Of a DNA stretch of 64,000 nt, positions 12,511-24,511 are shown one piece after another. A program made the position numbers and the translations under genes. Origin of the DNA: Bimastos eiseni (taxonomy: Eukaryota > Annelida > Clitellata > Crassiclitellata > Lumbricidae); contig OY365808.1 in assembly GCA_959347315.1 (NCBI GenBank), positions 7,951,979 through 8,015,978 of the forward strand, read 5' to 3'. A model generated the notes under the pieces. That model was not told the origin of the DNA, made no database searches, and saw nothing but the letters and a program-made list of their open reading frames with translations. The number at the start of each line of letters is the position of its first letter. Within the stretch, counting starts at the first letter, position 1.

Positions 12511-14861
12511 TCTGTAATTTTAATTGGTGACTTCTTTTGTTGGTGTTGGACAAATAATTGGGAACTGTTTACAATCTTATGTGGCAGTGAGCAAAGGGAT
12601 TTTTTCATTATTTATTTAGTGCATTGTTTTCATCAGAAATTGTATTTGCATTTTTGCATAGTCTTTGATCATGCTCCATACATAATCAATTGTTACATTA
12701 TTATTATGGTGCTTTAGAAGCTCTGGGATTGGATTTTTGATATCCATCTTGGCTTTTGATGCAACATGCCTTCTTATTTTGCTTAGTAGTAGTAGGCAGG
12801 GTGGTAGTAGTGGTATTGGTAGAAGGTAATTAGTTTCTGTTATGTCTTGGGCATTATTGCAATGATACTCTAGAAATTCTCATATTATTTTGTTGGTTAA
12901 TTATTATTATTAATTATATTGATTACTCTTCTTAATCGTGGTTAAGTAATTATCTTAAGAGCGTTGTTAAAGCTTTAATTTTTAGAATTCAACCTTACAG
13001 CTTTATCAGGCAATAACATTTTATTATGGATGCCTTGCCTTTAACTAATATTATTGCAAGTTTTATTAATCGCTTTTTGGAAAGACTATAAGACTATAAG
13101 GTATGACACTCACCGCCAGTAAATTGGCTGTCAAGTCCAGCAGAACTGTTGAAATATTCAATGATTGGCAAGTCTTTGATTAGTTGAAAATGAGGAGCAA
13201 GATTTATATATGTTACTGGCGATGTTGATTCTCCCGCATCCTACAACTGGGACATTAATGATGCATGTATTTTTCGACCTAATAATTGTCATTGATTTTC
13301 CAGGATGGTTCAGCGCCAACACTTTGGAATTCTGCCTACTCAATACAAGCCAATACTTTTGGATAGTAGTACAGTTTTTACTAGTGGGAAATATAGGCTA
13401 ATTCTCAGATGTTCGATTCATGACAAAGTTGTTGCCTTATTCACTTAGGAAGTCAACATAACTGTAAACTGACTGGGAAGGGCTTGAGTCCTGTCACAAT
13501 CTGTATTTAGGGGTGTAAGATGATCATTAGCCTGGGTGGGGGTGAAAGCACCATACTTAAAGGATCGTGGTTCAGAAAACAGCTTTCTCAATGAATTGCT
13601 GTTATGTCATATTGTTTTTAGTAATTTATGTAGCGCCACTCACGGCAGTGGCCATTTTTTAACGCCTCCAATGCGAGAACCACAAGAGTAGAAATAGGTT
13701 TTGAGTAGGGAGAAGGATACATTAGGAATAGAACCAGAAAGAATGGTAACATGTAGAGATGAAGGAAGGGTAGATATTTAATCAGTTATAGTTTATTAAT
13801 CTCATGGTTTAAATGTCTTTCAATAGTGCAGTTTCTGATCATGGTTTTCTCATTGAAAGTTTGTTGATGTAAATGTGGAATAAAATTGTATTTAAGAATA
13901 CATGTCTTTTACTAAATCAGTTGGTTTTATGCCTACAATATTGTTGTCAGATTTAGAAGCTATATAGGAAGTGATTTTGGAATCTCTACCAAGTTTATAT
14001 TGACTGTGAATGGACTAATGTGTTTTTAATTATGACTGTTTTTGAATCGATGCATCAGTGCAGGGTGGAGACTGTGTAACTGAATCCCATCTGAGATTTA
14101 TTTTAATCGGAAATTACATTGACTGACATGGCTCAGTTGTGTTAGGTAGCCTAAGGTAGGCTTACACTGCCACCATTACAGATTATAAATGTATTGATTT
14201 TATTCTGGAGAAAGCCTCCACTGGTGGTTTCTCACATACCAACCAATGATGTGCAACAACAGCAGCAAATTAGCTTAACTACAGTAAGAAACAATTGTCA
14301 TTGATTTGTCTCATTGTCATACCTGTTATGTATTTAATACACATGCATTTTATATATATATATATATGTATATATATTATATAATATATGTATATTTATA
14401 TAGGAGATATATATTATATTATTAATGATAAAATACACATGAAAAAGCTTGTATATAACTTTTACAGCATCAAGGCACATATCTTAGCTATGATAAATCG
14501 TGTAAGAATTCACAGACCATGAATGCAGCAGACAGTGGCGGAACTTGACTAGTTCTAAACTGGGCTAGTGTAGGTGTTCAGATGGCCTCCATAATCCATA
14601 TTTAATTTATTATGGTGGATCCAAATGAAGCCAATCCGGGCAAAGTCAGGGTTGCCAGCAGAAGCTACAAGATATAAATGAAAGAAATGTGTGTTATTTG
14701 GTTTTCGTAAAAGGTGAAGAATTGTTCGTTTTCTCTCTGTCATGATAGTTATGTATATAATGGTGGCTAAAAGGCAGTTTTAACGAAATAAAACTTAAGA
14801 TCGTGTACAACTCCCGTGTCCACCACTGCTTTGCATGGCCTTACTCAGTGTTGAGCACGAG

Positions 14862-15700
14862 ACCATAAATTCAAGACCGAGAGGTCCAAGACCGAGAGGT
14901 CCAAGACCGAGAGGTCCAAGACCAACACGACCATTGCTCTTTTTCTATAAAGAATTCAATTTATTAAGACGCTAAAGCGGAATAACACGCTTAATTAAGC
15001 ACTAATTTTATCTCTCAAGAATGCTAATCTTAAACATGGCCCAGAAAACAGTTTTAACGGCCACTCTGAACTTTTGTGGGTTCAGCCCTTGGCTTCGGCC
15101 TGAGAATATCACACTATAAATTACTTACAGTATACGATGGGTAATGCCTTAAGACATCTGAACAAATAGATTAACGTTCCGTTTGAATGGTATAGGCCTG
15201 CTTGTAAGTTGTACCATGGACCAAGGAATTGTAGCTAGGTTAAGTGTCTACACGTGGCCGACCACATAATTATTTGATTGTTCCAAAAACCTTGAAATTT
15301 GTGAAAGCAAATTTTGAAATGGCTGGCTCCATTGCAAATGCATTTTTTCTACCCATAGTAACATGTATATAAAGATCTATTAGTTTGGTCAGCACGCCAT
15401 AAATCGATAACAATCGCGTACGTAGTGCCTAAACAACCGGGGTCCCTAATAATTATCGAAAATAACCGACAAATATCGGAAAAATTGCTCTGTTACAGCA
15501 AATGACCATGAACACTAATTTAAGACGGAGACCAATCACAAGACTACTCCTTTAAGACCAAGTTCGACGCATTCGAGACCGAGACCAAGACCGATGGTCC
15601 GAGACCATGACCAAGACCGATGCATTCGAGACCAAGACCGCAGTTTTCCGGTCTCAAGACCGTCTCGAGACCGAGACCACGGTCTCAAGACCACATCCTT
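14862..15700. repeat. GAGACC-type degenerate repeat, copy 1
   Basis: Three tandem 15-mers (agaccgagaggtcca) lie at about 14875-14925. Dense 'gagaccgagaccaagacc' variants and 'gtctcgagac' palindromes lie at about 15544-15700. Between them is about 600 bases of unrelated unique sequence. A second locus with the same design is at 30780-31235. The two blocks may be ends of one mobile element; that is inference. Confidence 0.6.
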
Positions 15701-15724
15701 AGCTTTACTAATGTAATGTAGCGT

Positions 15725-15975
15725 AATCGTGCATTTATACAGCGTCCCTTCGAGATATCTACTCAGAGGCACTCTCTGCACTGCCCTAAATGATTTCAAA
15801 ATTAGTGAACGAGTAAAATACGTCTGTTAGCATAATCACGCACAGCAAGCGGAAAAGAGTCACTAGCGGTGGGCCCTCGCACAACCAGAGAACCAACCAA
15901 CGGATTTCCTTCGACCGCTGACAGATGGCATCGATCGATGTTCAGTAATCAGAGTCTCTGAGCCAAGTTGGGACC
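15725..15975 (-). mobile_element. LINE 3' tail repeat, copy 2
   Basis: Reverse-oriented LINE 3' end ('cagcgtcccttcgagatatctactcagaggc') followed by the 'gtgaacgagtaaaat' to 'gacagatggcat' segment shared with 7470, 19533 and 62695. The full order is preserved best here. Confidence 0.7.
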
Positions 15976-17013
15976 TTGTGCTAGCCATTCACTCACAAAG
16001 ATCGTTAACGTTGCCCTCCTCCTTTATCCAATTCTGTGAGTGGCACTTCCAAAGTGCGAACAGTAGATGGCGCAGCTACAACCGTGTGTTCTCCACTTTG
16101 GCGATTTAAATTATTCGACTTGCGTATCGCACGTGTGTTATCGGAATAGGCCTACTGATCAGGCCCAACACAACTAGGTCTAATGGCACTGCAAGAAAAC
16201 TGATTTTGGATCGGATTACATGATAATGATATATAGGATTACTCTAAGTCGGTATAAAGCGATTCAAAAGCGTCTTCGACTGTTGAGGAAGGACGGGTTA
16301 ATTGTAAGAAACATTCAGCAGATTTGACGACCTTAATGTAAGGTTTATTATGATCTAGGCTATGTGTATATATAGTAATACAGAGCATTACAATACACTA
16401 ATGCGACATGCCCTCTCTCCCATTTACAGGTCACACGCACACCCACTGGGCCGTTGGTTCATACGAAGACTATAAATGTGAGCTTGTAAAATATATAATA
16501 CTAAGAACTTTCATACATGACGTCGTCCTCGAAAGCCTATAGGCCTGTGCCTATAATGCACAAATGGCCTGTGATATAGGGCCTATAAGCACAGTATATT
16601 TCTATGTGTAGGCTTAGACCTGCCGGCAAATGCTATTTAGAATAAAGGCTATTTATGCCCTGACCCAACTCCTATCATTCTAATGTGCTAATATCATTCT
16701 GAGTTTTGAGATTGACTCATTGCAGAGTGTATCTTTCTAGGATCTTTCGTTATTCGGAATTTGGAGGCGTATGATGCAAAACCCGTTCAAGAAAAGAGAG
16801 TTGGAAACATTTATCCAAAGGAAATGCGATTCAGGCAGGACTGACGCAACCCTGGATTTGTCGGTGATTCAACCGCTTCAGAATAGCGAAGAAAACAATC
16901 GTCACGCTTGACTGATGGCTTGCTAAAAGTCGAACAAAGAGGTTGAAGCAATTAAAAAAACCACTTACGTAGGAACTTTCAGCTGACGTCAGGCTTAGGC
17001 CTATTCATCGTGT

Positions 17014-17114
17014 CAGTCAGACAGTCAGTAAGTCAGACAGTCAGTAAGTCAGTCAGTCAGTCAGTAAGTCAGTAAGTAAGTCAGTAAGTCAGTAAGTCAG
17101 TCAGTAAGTCAGTA

Positions 17115-17146
<32 letters not shown>

Positions 17147-17160
17147 AGTCAGTCAGTCAA
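17014..17160. repeat. (TCAG/TAAG)n microsatellite
   Basis: Tetranucleotide array of TCAG with many TAAG variants. It is the complement class of the (CTGA)n array at 8.6 kb. A shorter TCAA/TCAG array is at about 18920-18970. Confidence 0.95.
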
Positions 17161-18634
17161 TGTATCAAACCTTCAGCCAGTCAATGTAGGCTTTTATAGC
17201 TCGATCAATAATGAGCTTGCCAATCGGTCTGACAATCCGATATTCTGTGTCGAGTGCATTACGGAAATCTTTTCACACGCATTGCCAAGACGGCCAAAGG
17301 GAAATTGCGATCTATCTGAATAATTATGCGAGATAATTACAATGAAGAGTGTTTATGATTCAGAGAATCGTGTGAGGTTTCTAGACTCAGTAACCATTAG
17401 CCACATGAAGTCAGCTGGAAGTAGGTCAGTAGTAAGGCAGTAGTAAGGCAGTGTTCCTTTGCCCAATCCATTTTCCTTTTTCACCTCCATGTGCCATGGC
17501 CCAACGGTGAACTATTATTGACTATCAACAAAGCGCGCTCTGACTCATGGCAAAAAGCCTGCGCTTCGGTTCGTCACTACCTGCAGGGCTCACCTGAATA
17601 TGCCGTTACACGCGATTGGTTCGATATGCCAGCGCATGCTGCAGGGCTGCACGCAGCGACTGCTGTTGACTACTGTTTGTTTTGTTACACGAGTAACCGG
17701 TTTGTTGTTTTATGTTATGACAACCACATAGAATCTCGTCAAACTGCTACGAGTCGTTCAAATTTACGTAGTTTAGCGGATGCAAATAAGAGGATACGTC
17801 GATCTCTGACTGATTTTGCGAGGCTAACACGCTTGAATGAATACCATAATCTGAATTGGGAGCGATACGAATATTGTGTTCGCTTTGAACTTAATTTAAC
17901 CTTACGAGGCATGGAATATCAACAAACTTACGTTGTATGATAACTACAGGTCTATTCTTTCTACATCACACTCACTTGTAAGTATAAGTTTAAGTAATAG
18001 GCGATTTTGTAGAATATACAGCATGATGTTAATGAAAATCTATGTGACGAACAGTTGAATGAGTTGATTACTATCTCGACCAATAACCTGGAAATAGACG
18101 AGGTCCATATGCAAAGATGGGTCACTTTTACCACCGAATGTAGACCTACTTGTGGTTTATCATCAGACAAACGCATGCATTATGCATATGCATTATGCAC
18201 CCATTCTACCTGTACAACATGGAATATAACATTGAATTGGTGCATAGGATTGCAATCCAATGTCGCCTGCTGTTATCTCAAGGCATAAGGCTTATCACAG
18301 ATACCGTATAATGATAGGCTGACAGCCTGACACATAGGCCTAGCTAGTATGTATAGGCCTAATCAGGGCTTGTAAGCCTATAAGGGAGCACAAACATTAT
18401 CATATAGTAGACATATCAATTGCCATTGAGAATAAAAACTGAATTTTGCTGAAACGTATGTGTAATATTGCATTACTTATAATTAATCAGCAAGCAGGGT
18501 ATATCAGTTTGCTTGATTGTAGGCCTATATATTATTATAATATGAATAGGTTACTATGCAGAAATGAATTTCTGTAGGATACTCTTACCAAATTATAATT
18601 CAAAGCTATTATTTTATCGAACAGGTCAGGTGGC

Positions 18635-21600
18635 ATGGAGCCGAAGCGTTTTAGACCAACTCATGCGGATGAGAAGAGCGTTCACCCAACTGTGAAGCCT
18701 CTTCATAGCATGTTTATCAAGGAAGCCAGCAAACTATTAGTATGTATAAAAGCAGCCAGCAATTAAGGTGTTTTCTGTTCTCCTCAAAAATGAATTCTAG
18801 AAAGTGGACATCAAAAGCGATTCTAGTTTAGAAGGGAACTCAAATTCTGTTTTCGAACATGGAACCAAGAATTGTAAGCTTAGGGCTATATCAGACTATC
18901 CATGACTGAATCAAATCAATAAATCAATCAATCAGTGAATCAATCAGTCAATCAGTCAGTCGATCAATAAAAAATACTTAACATAGTGTTCTACAGCTTA
19001 CAGACTACATGTACATAAAGGCTATGCAGACTGCTCTTTCTTCCAACGTAAGCCTCATATCGTGAATGTTTAAATACACGTATACCCTAAACGTATATGC
19101 CCTATTTGTATATGCAAGCAAGGATCGATTTGTTAATAGAGCCATTTGAAGGGACACGCTTCATTGACTTTCTCAGCTATTCAGAATTAATAGCGAAAAC
19201 CAACACCCTGATACTAGGATCGATCAGTGAACTATTTCAAAACCCATAGTTAACGTGGTTCACATAAATAGGCGAAAGTCCAAATACATCGTCCATCTTG
19301 TTCAATAATTTAGATTGATTTTTCTTGCGCTTGATGCAATAATAATACCTGATATACTTAACTCAGGGTACGTACACGAAAAAGCCTTCAACACGAAAAC
19401 CAAAAATACACGATCGAAGCTTCAAACCAAGTGACATAACCTACTACTTTGACACTTGCAAAGTAAGCACTGTTTCCTTACGATTACTTCCTATAGGTCT
19501 GTGATATATAAATGCGATAGTGATGTGATCTAGCATTTATATAGCATCCCTTCAAGAAATATCTACTCAGAGACGTTCTCGATCTGCGTTGGCCAATAGA
19601 TCATGATGCTAATTGTCAATATGATAACAAAAATTGAAGAGAGTCACCAGTGGTGGGCCCACACACAAGAGTGGAACAAACCGACGGATTCCCGTCGACA
19701 GCTGACTGACAGATGGCATCTGGCTTTTCAAATAGTGTCGTGGTGTTGTTTCTCCGCATTTTGTGTCAGATTGAGCTATTCCTGCTATCCGCATTCACAC
19801 TTATTTTGTGGGCTGCATTTCTTCTGGGTCTACTTCTGGGTCTACTGGCTGCTGCGTCTGACTTACAGAGACGAGGCGTGAACCCATCGTTGGGCCACGA
19901 TTTCCATGAGTTGTTCTTTGACGAGGCTGGAGGCACCAGCGCCCACCGTCAACCGCTTGTCAACCTTCCGAAACGACGTACCCTACTCCCTGGCGACACC
20001 GTCGATTATCTGAGTCAGTTCGACGAGATTCCTTCTCAATCTCGCTCTGAAACCACTTCACGTCGCAGACTGACCAAAGTGGCGCCATATCAATCGCCAC
20101 GATCATCCGCAAAGTACGTAAACCCTAATGACATAAGCTTAGTGAAACCTATGTAGTAAGAGTTATATGGCGCACTGCGATTTGAGAGAATTTGCCTACT
20201 AATAATAGATATTGCAGCAAAAGAGGTTATAGGGACCGTGGTATTATCAGTATATGTAGTAGAGCTACACTAGTCTAGTAACTAACCAATGGTAAATTGT
20301 GGGCCAACTCAATGTCTATTGAAGATTGACACACTTAGATATTCCAGTCACATTCGTTGCAAAGGTCGATGTTCTTTAATCTCGGATATAGACTTAATGC
20401 ATAGGCCTGCCCATTGAGCAACGTGGGCAATGGGGATGGGCACTGGGTTTAGTGTCTCGGGCAATTATTTTAAACCTAACCTGTTGCGCTGTTCCTAGCC
20501 TTGTAATGCAGTGTAGGCCTAATGTAAATCTTCGAAACTTTCTCTGCCTCAACAAACCCGCGTCAGGAGTACCAGCCTATTAACAGGAACTATATCAAAT
20601 TTAGTCAGACTTCTCGTTTCGTTATGGTGCCAGGTCAATATCCGCGGAGGTCAAGCATTAATTGTTAGCATTCGTGATTCTTATATCGGTTGTTGATATA
20701 TTTTTCATTGAAATCTGCAACATAAACACATAGACGACTATGGGACCCACGACCACGTACTTGAGATGGATCGGCATCTCATAAGTAGGTGGTTCCGTGG
20801 TTTTTCTTGGCATTTTTCTAACTGTTAAAATATAATTTTCTTTTAATATCCTTTAGGTTACCCAGTTTAGCTGACCGTGTCGTAGTGCAGATAATATAAC
20901 CTTTGCCCAAATCAGTGTAGGGCAACAGTTCACTGACGTGATCTCCAAATCAAATGAGACTACCCATTCCAGTGTCAGCCCTGTATACATACAGCCCATA
21001 ATATTATATATAAACATTTGCATCTTCTGGTTTTAAACGTAGTTACGTCGCGTCTGTAGGTACAAAAGCGGAGAAGACAGCGTTCCTGCAGCGACAGGTC
21101 CCTGGGTCATAAAAAGTCGTTCATATCTTCGGAAGAAACAGCAAAACCAGGAGAATCTATCTAAATCAGATGTACGATCCACTCCACCGAAAATAATCGA
21201 ACCAGTTTCCGGTGATCGTGAGGAGGTTGAGGGTCAGGATGTCGATGGAAGTCGCGAGAGGTACAACCGAGTGGAAGAAGTGATGTCCAAACAGGATGAG
21301 CTTCTACCAGTTCCACCAAAGTTGCAAAAGATGAGGATGAGGCGGAAAGTTGGTCTGCAGTCATTCTCAAAGGCACCGACAATCGGATGGAATGCGGATG
21401 ACGGGGCGGATGATAGGGAGAGGCTGAGTAAAGATGAAGGAGAAGACAATGAAGAGGAAGTGCAGGAAGAAAGAGAGGAAATGGAGAGATCTGAAGTAGC
21501 TCTAGCAGGAGATGGTCACAAAAAGGATGAGGGTGAGGTTGCTGAGGCAAAGGAAGGTGGCGATGACACGGATGGAAAGTTTGTGGACTTCGTTCAGGGA

Positions 21601-24467
21601 GTTTGGGACAATTCGGACAGAGCTTCAGTTGGAATGAAACTCACCCGAATGTGCTTCGGATTCTCAACCACCAGCCCAACGCAAAAGGTCGTCGGGTACG
21701 CCCTTATTGTCATTGTCGGAATATAAAAGCTCAGTTATTTCTACCAGTTAATGAATGATACATGACGAATAATAACGAATTTCTAAGCAATGAAATGAAA
21801 AGAATAATTCATTTCCTAGAAATGGTTTAGCTCTAACGGATCATCAATACACGCTGGGAATAATGCTAGGAGTTATTATTACAAGAACAACATCTATTAC
21901 AAGAGCAATAATATTGATAATGATAACAGTAATGAAACTGATAATGAAATGATGAGGACGAAAATACAAATGATACTACTATTAAGGATGATGATGATGA
22001 TGATGATGATGATGCCGATGATGATGACGATGGATGATGATGATGATGATGATTTTATTAATAATAGAAATTGTATGATTTTATCACAGTCGTCCATTTT
22101 TCACCGTTTGGATTACGCTAGTTCAAATGATCATCTTCATCATTATGGTCTCATCGTTCGGCATCGCTCCAGTTGATGTCGATTGGAAAGAACAAGATGC
22201 AGATGTTAGTGAACTATGATTCCATCGTCAACATGAATTAATTTCCTGCATGCCTCATATTCCTGATTCATCACAATCATAGCAAACACAGCAGCCACCT
22301 TTGCAGATTTTCCCAGCCACATTTTCACTTTCACTTGTTTTGTATGCATTGGTGGTTGATAGAAATCGAGGCCTCGTGGGTAGGGTTCAAGGACCTATTA
22401 TAGATACCTTGGGTATACAGGTGATTAATTAGTTCTTCTCCTGCGTTTTACGCCACTAATTCACCGTAGGAGTGAACGGGTTGGATTACTGGACGACAAT
22501 GCCTGCCAGACTGAGCCATGATGGCTAGCTTTGAGTTAAGTTAACGTGCATATATATATATATGTGGCTCTTAGGCCTAATGGATGCCTGGCTTCAATAT
22601 GCGCTTCTGAGCGTCTGGTAAGTAGTGCATTATCAAGTTACAGTGGTATTGCATGTGATGACCTACATGTAATCACCTCTCCTCTCAGTCTATGTACCCC
22701 TCTAGGCTTCATGTAGCCTATTTCGTGTATTTGAGCAGTACAGGTTAGTAGTTTACTCTGTAACGCTCCCATCCTGTATGCAATGTCCTGATGTACCAAG
22801 TTTAAAAATTGCTGCAGTGTATTCGTCCCTCAAGTAGGCTATCTTCATGTCACTAATGTATTGCTATTTTTTAAAAGTCAGATTCGATTGTATTTAGGAA
22901 GCGGTTGAAATTGAATCGTTGTAGGTTTTAATGACAGATTTGAGCATTCAACGCGTTTCATACATGGAGCGATCAAATCTGTGGGTTGGACCTCGGGAGG
23001 TAAGTGATCACCAAAAATATTTATGGTTGCAAAAAGGACCACCCAATTGTTATCGACCTCTCTTTTACTGCAGTCTTTTACGAGATTTCAATCTAACTAA
23101 TTAGCTACACAACTGACCATAGTCATGCTGTGGGTCATTTAAATGAAATATAGTTACATGTAGCAGTGATTTACGACATAGAAAATGATAATAACCTTTT
23201 GTTATTAGAGTTGCCATTCAATCAAAGGACGACTGATTTGAAAATAAAACCCTACTTTGCAACGTTCGCAATATCTTGCAGCACGACAGTAATATTCTTC
23301 CGCAGCTGTAGCCTAAAAATTTTATTACCGAGGTCAATATTGTCATAAAACTCAAGTAGGCCTTGCAAAGGGTATACCCATGTAGGTCTGTGTAAGTACC
23401 AGGATATACTTAAGGCCTAAGGCGTTTTTAGTACCTCACAAAGCGGTGACAATCGGTGCAAAAAACACGCCTTCTGACGCCCAATGTCTCCTGACCACAT
23501 CATGACGGCTGTTTAGATGGGAGCCGTTGTAAGTCTTCGTCGCTTTAGCGATCATTCACAGGCCTGAGGCGTTCGCTGTTTATCTTGGTATGAGATATTT
23601 TTGGAGGCGTTTCTGTCTAACTACGCCCTATCAATCAGAGCGTAGGTTATTAGCGTTGCACTCCTTCTTTGTCCAGGCTTAGGACTGGCATCACCCGAAA
23701 ACGGTAGTTCGTTCTATTACTGAGCCTCTTCCAGCTATCATCATTCAACTGAATACAAGTTTGAAATTTTAATAATACCCAATTCCAGAAGATGAGTGGT
23801 CGAAGTGCGGTCGGTCAGGTATGAGCTACACGTAGCTGCGGATAAATGTGTCCAATTCCCCATTGTCTCTCCACGTGGTTGCGTTTTTGCTGCCAGCGCT
23901 TACCCCAGTAGAAGATTAAGCGATATCGCAACTATAGATTCGTACAATAGATCAGCAATCATCGCCTCTCTGTACCTTCTATAACAGTAGGCATAATTAT
24001 GTGACCAGTTTTCGGTAACCATTATTCCGATACCTGCAAATGTAATACGCGTAAAACTTCATTTCTGTTGAACAGTCGGATCTGATCCATCTGGGAGCGA
24101 AATTCGCGCCCTGTATCCGACCAGACAAGAACGTTGCTGCACTCCTGGAAATTGACCGAAAGGCAGAGTCAACGACTGGATGTTGCGTCAACAATGACGG
24201 CTCTGGGTGCGTCCAGACCTCGAACTCCGACTGTTCCGTAAGCAACTGAATTCCTCCTCATCAGGGTCTATAATCTGAGCCTAATTTATTTTATCACGCG
24301 AAGGATACAATCAATATGTAAGCCAACATAATATAGACGCAACGATACGCGAATAAACTTATGCAATCATTTACGTAAGCCCTAATATTCGCTTATTCCT
24401 TTAACTGTCTGGCAGGCTGACATCATGACATGTAGATCGCAAATCATTTACAATAATGTAACTGCAG

Positions 24468-24511
<44 letters not shown>

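Larger units (their letters stand above)
12511..18634. other. Intergenic region and possible CSTPP1 3' UTR
   Basis: An AATAAA at 13879-13884 may end a long CSTPP1 3' UTR (1.37 kb past the stop). TA-rich simple sequence lies at about 14348-14420. The rest holds the GAGACC repeats, the LINE-tail repeat and the tetranucleotide array listed separately. The 149-codon open frame at 17491-17940 has no recognised domain. The iRhom promoter or a non-coding first exon is presumably between about 17.3 and 18.6 kb, because an acceptor-like 'cgaacag' lies just before the iRhom ATG. Confidence 0.5.

Noticed and set aside
17491..17940. 149-codon open frame, + strand
   Set aside because: No domain, odd composition and no splice fit to iRhom exon 1 or 2. 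The coding start at 18635 joins exon 2 in phase. It may lie in promoter or 5' UTR DNA.
21161..21550. - strand open frame opposite iRhom exon 3, Pro/His-rich
   Set aside because: A shadow of the charged coding exon on the + strand.
22575..22617. Candidate iRhom exon between acceptor 'cttag' and donor 'gtaagt'
   Set aside because: Good splice signals, but the TM1 exon 22090-22204 joins 22925-22999 directly in phase and with the exact human spacing, so this piece is not needed.
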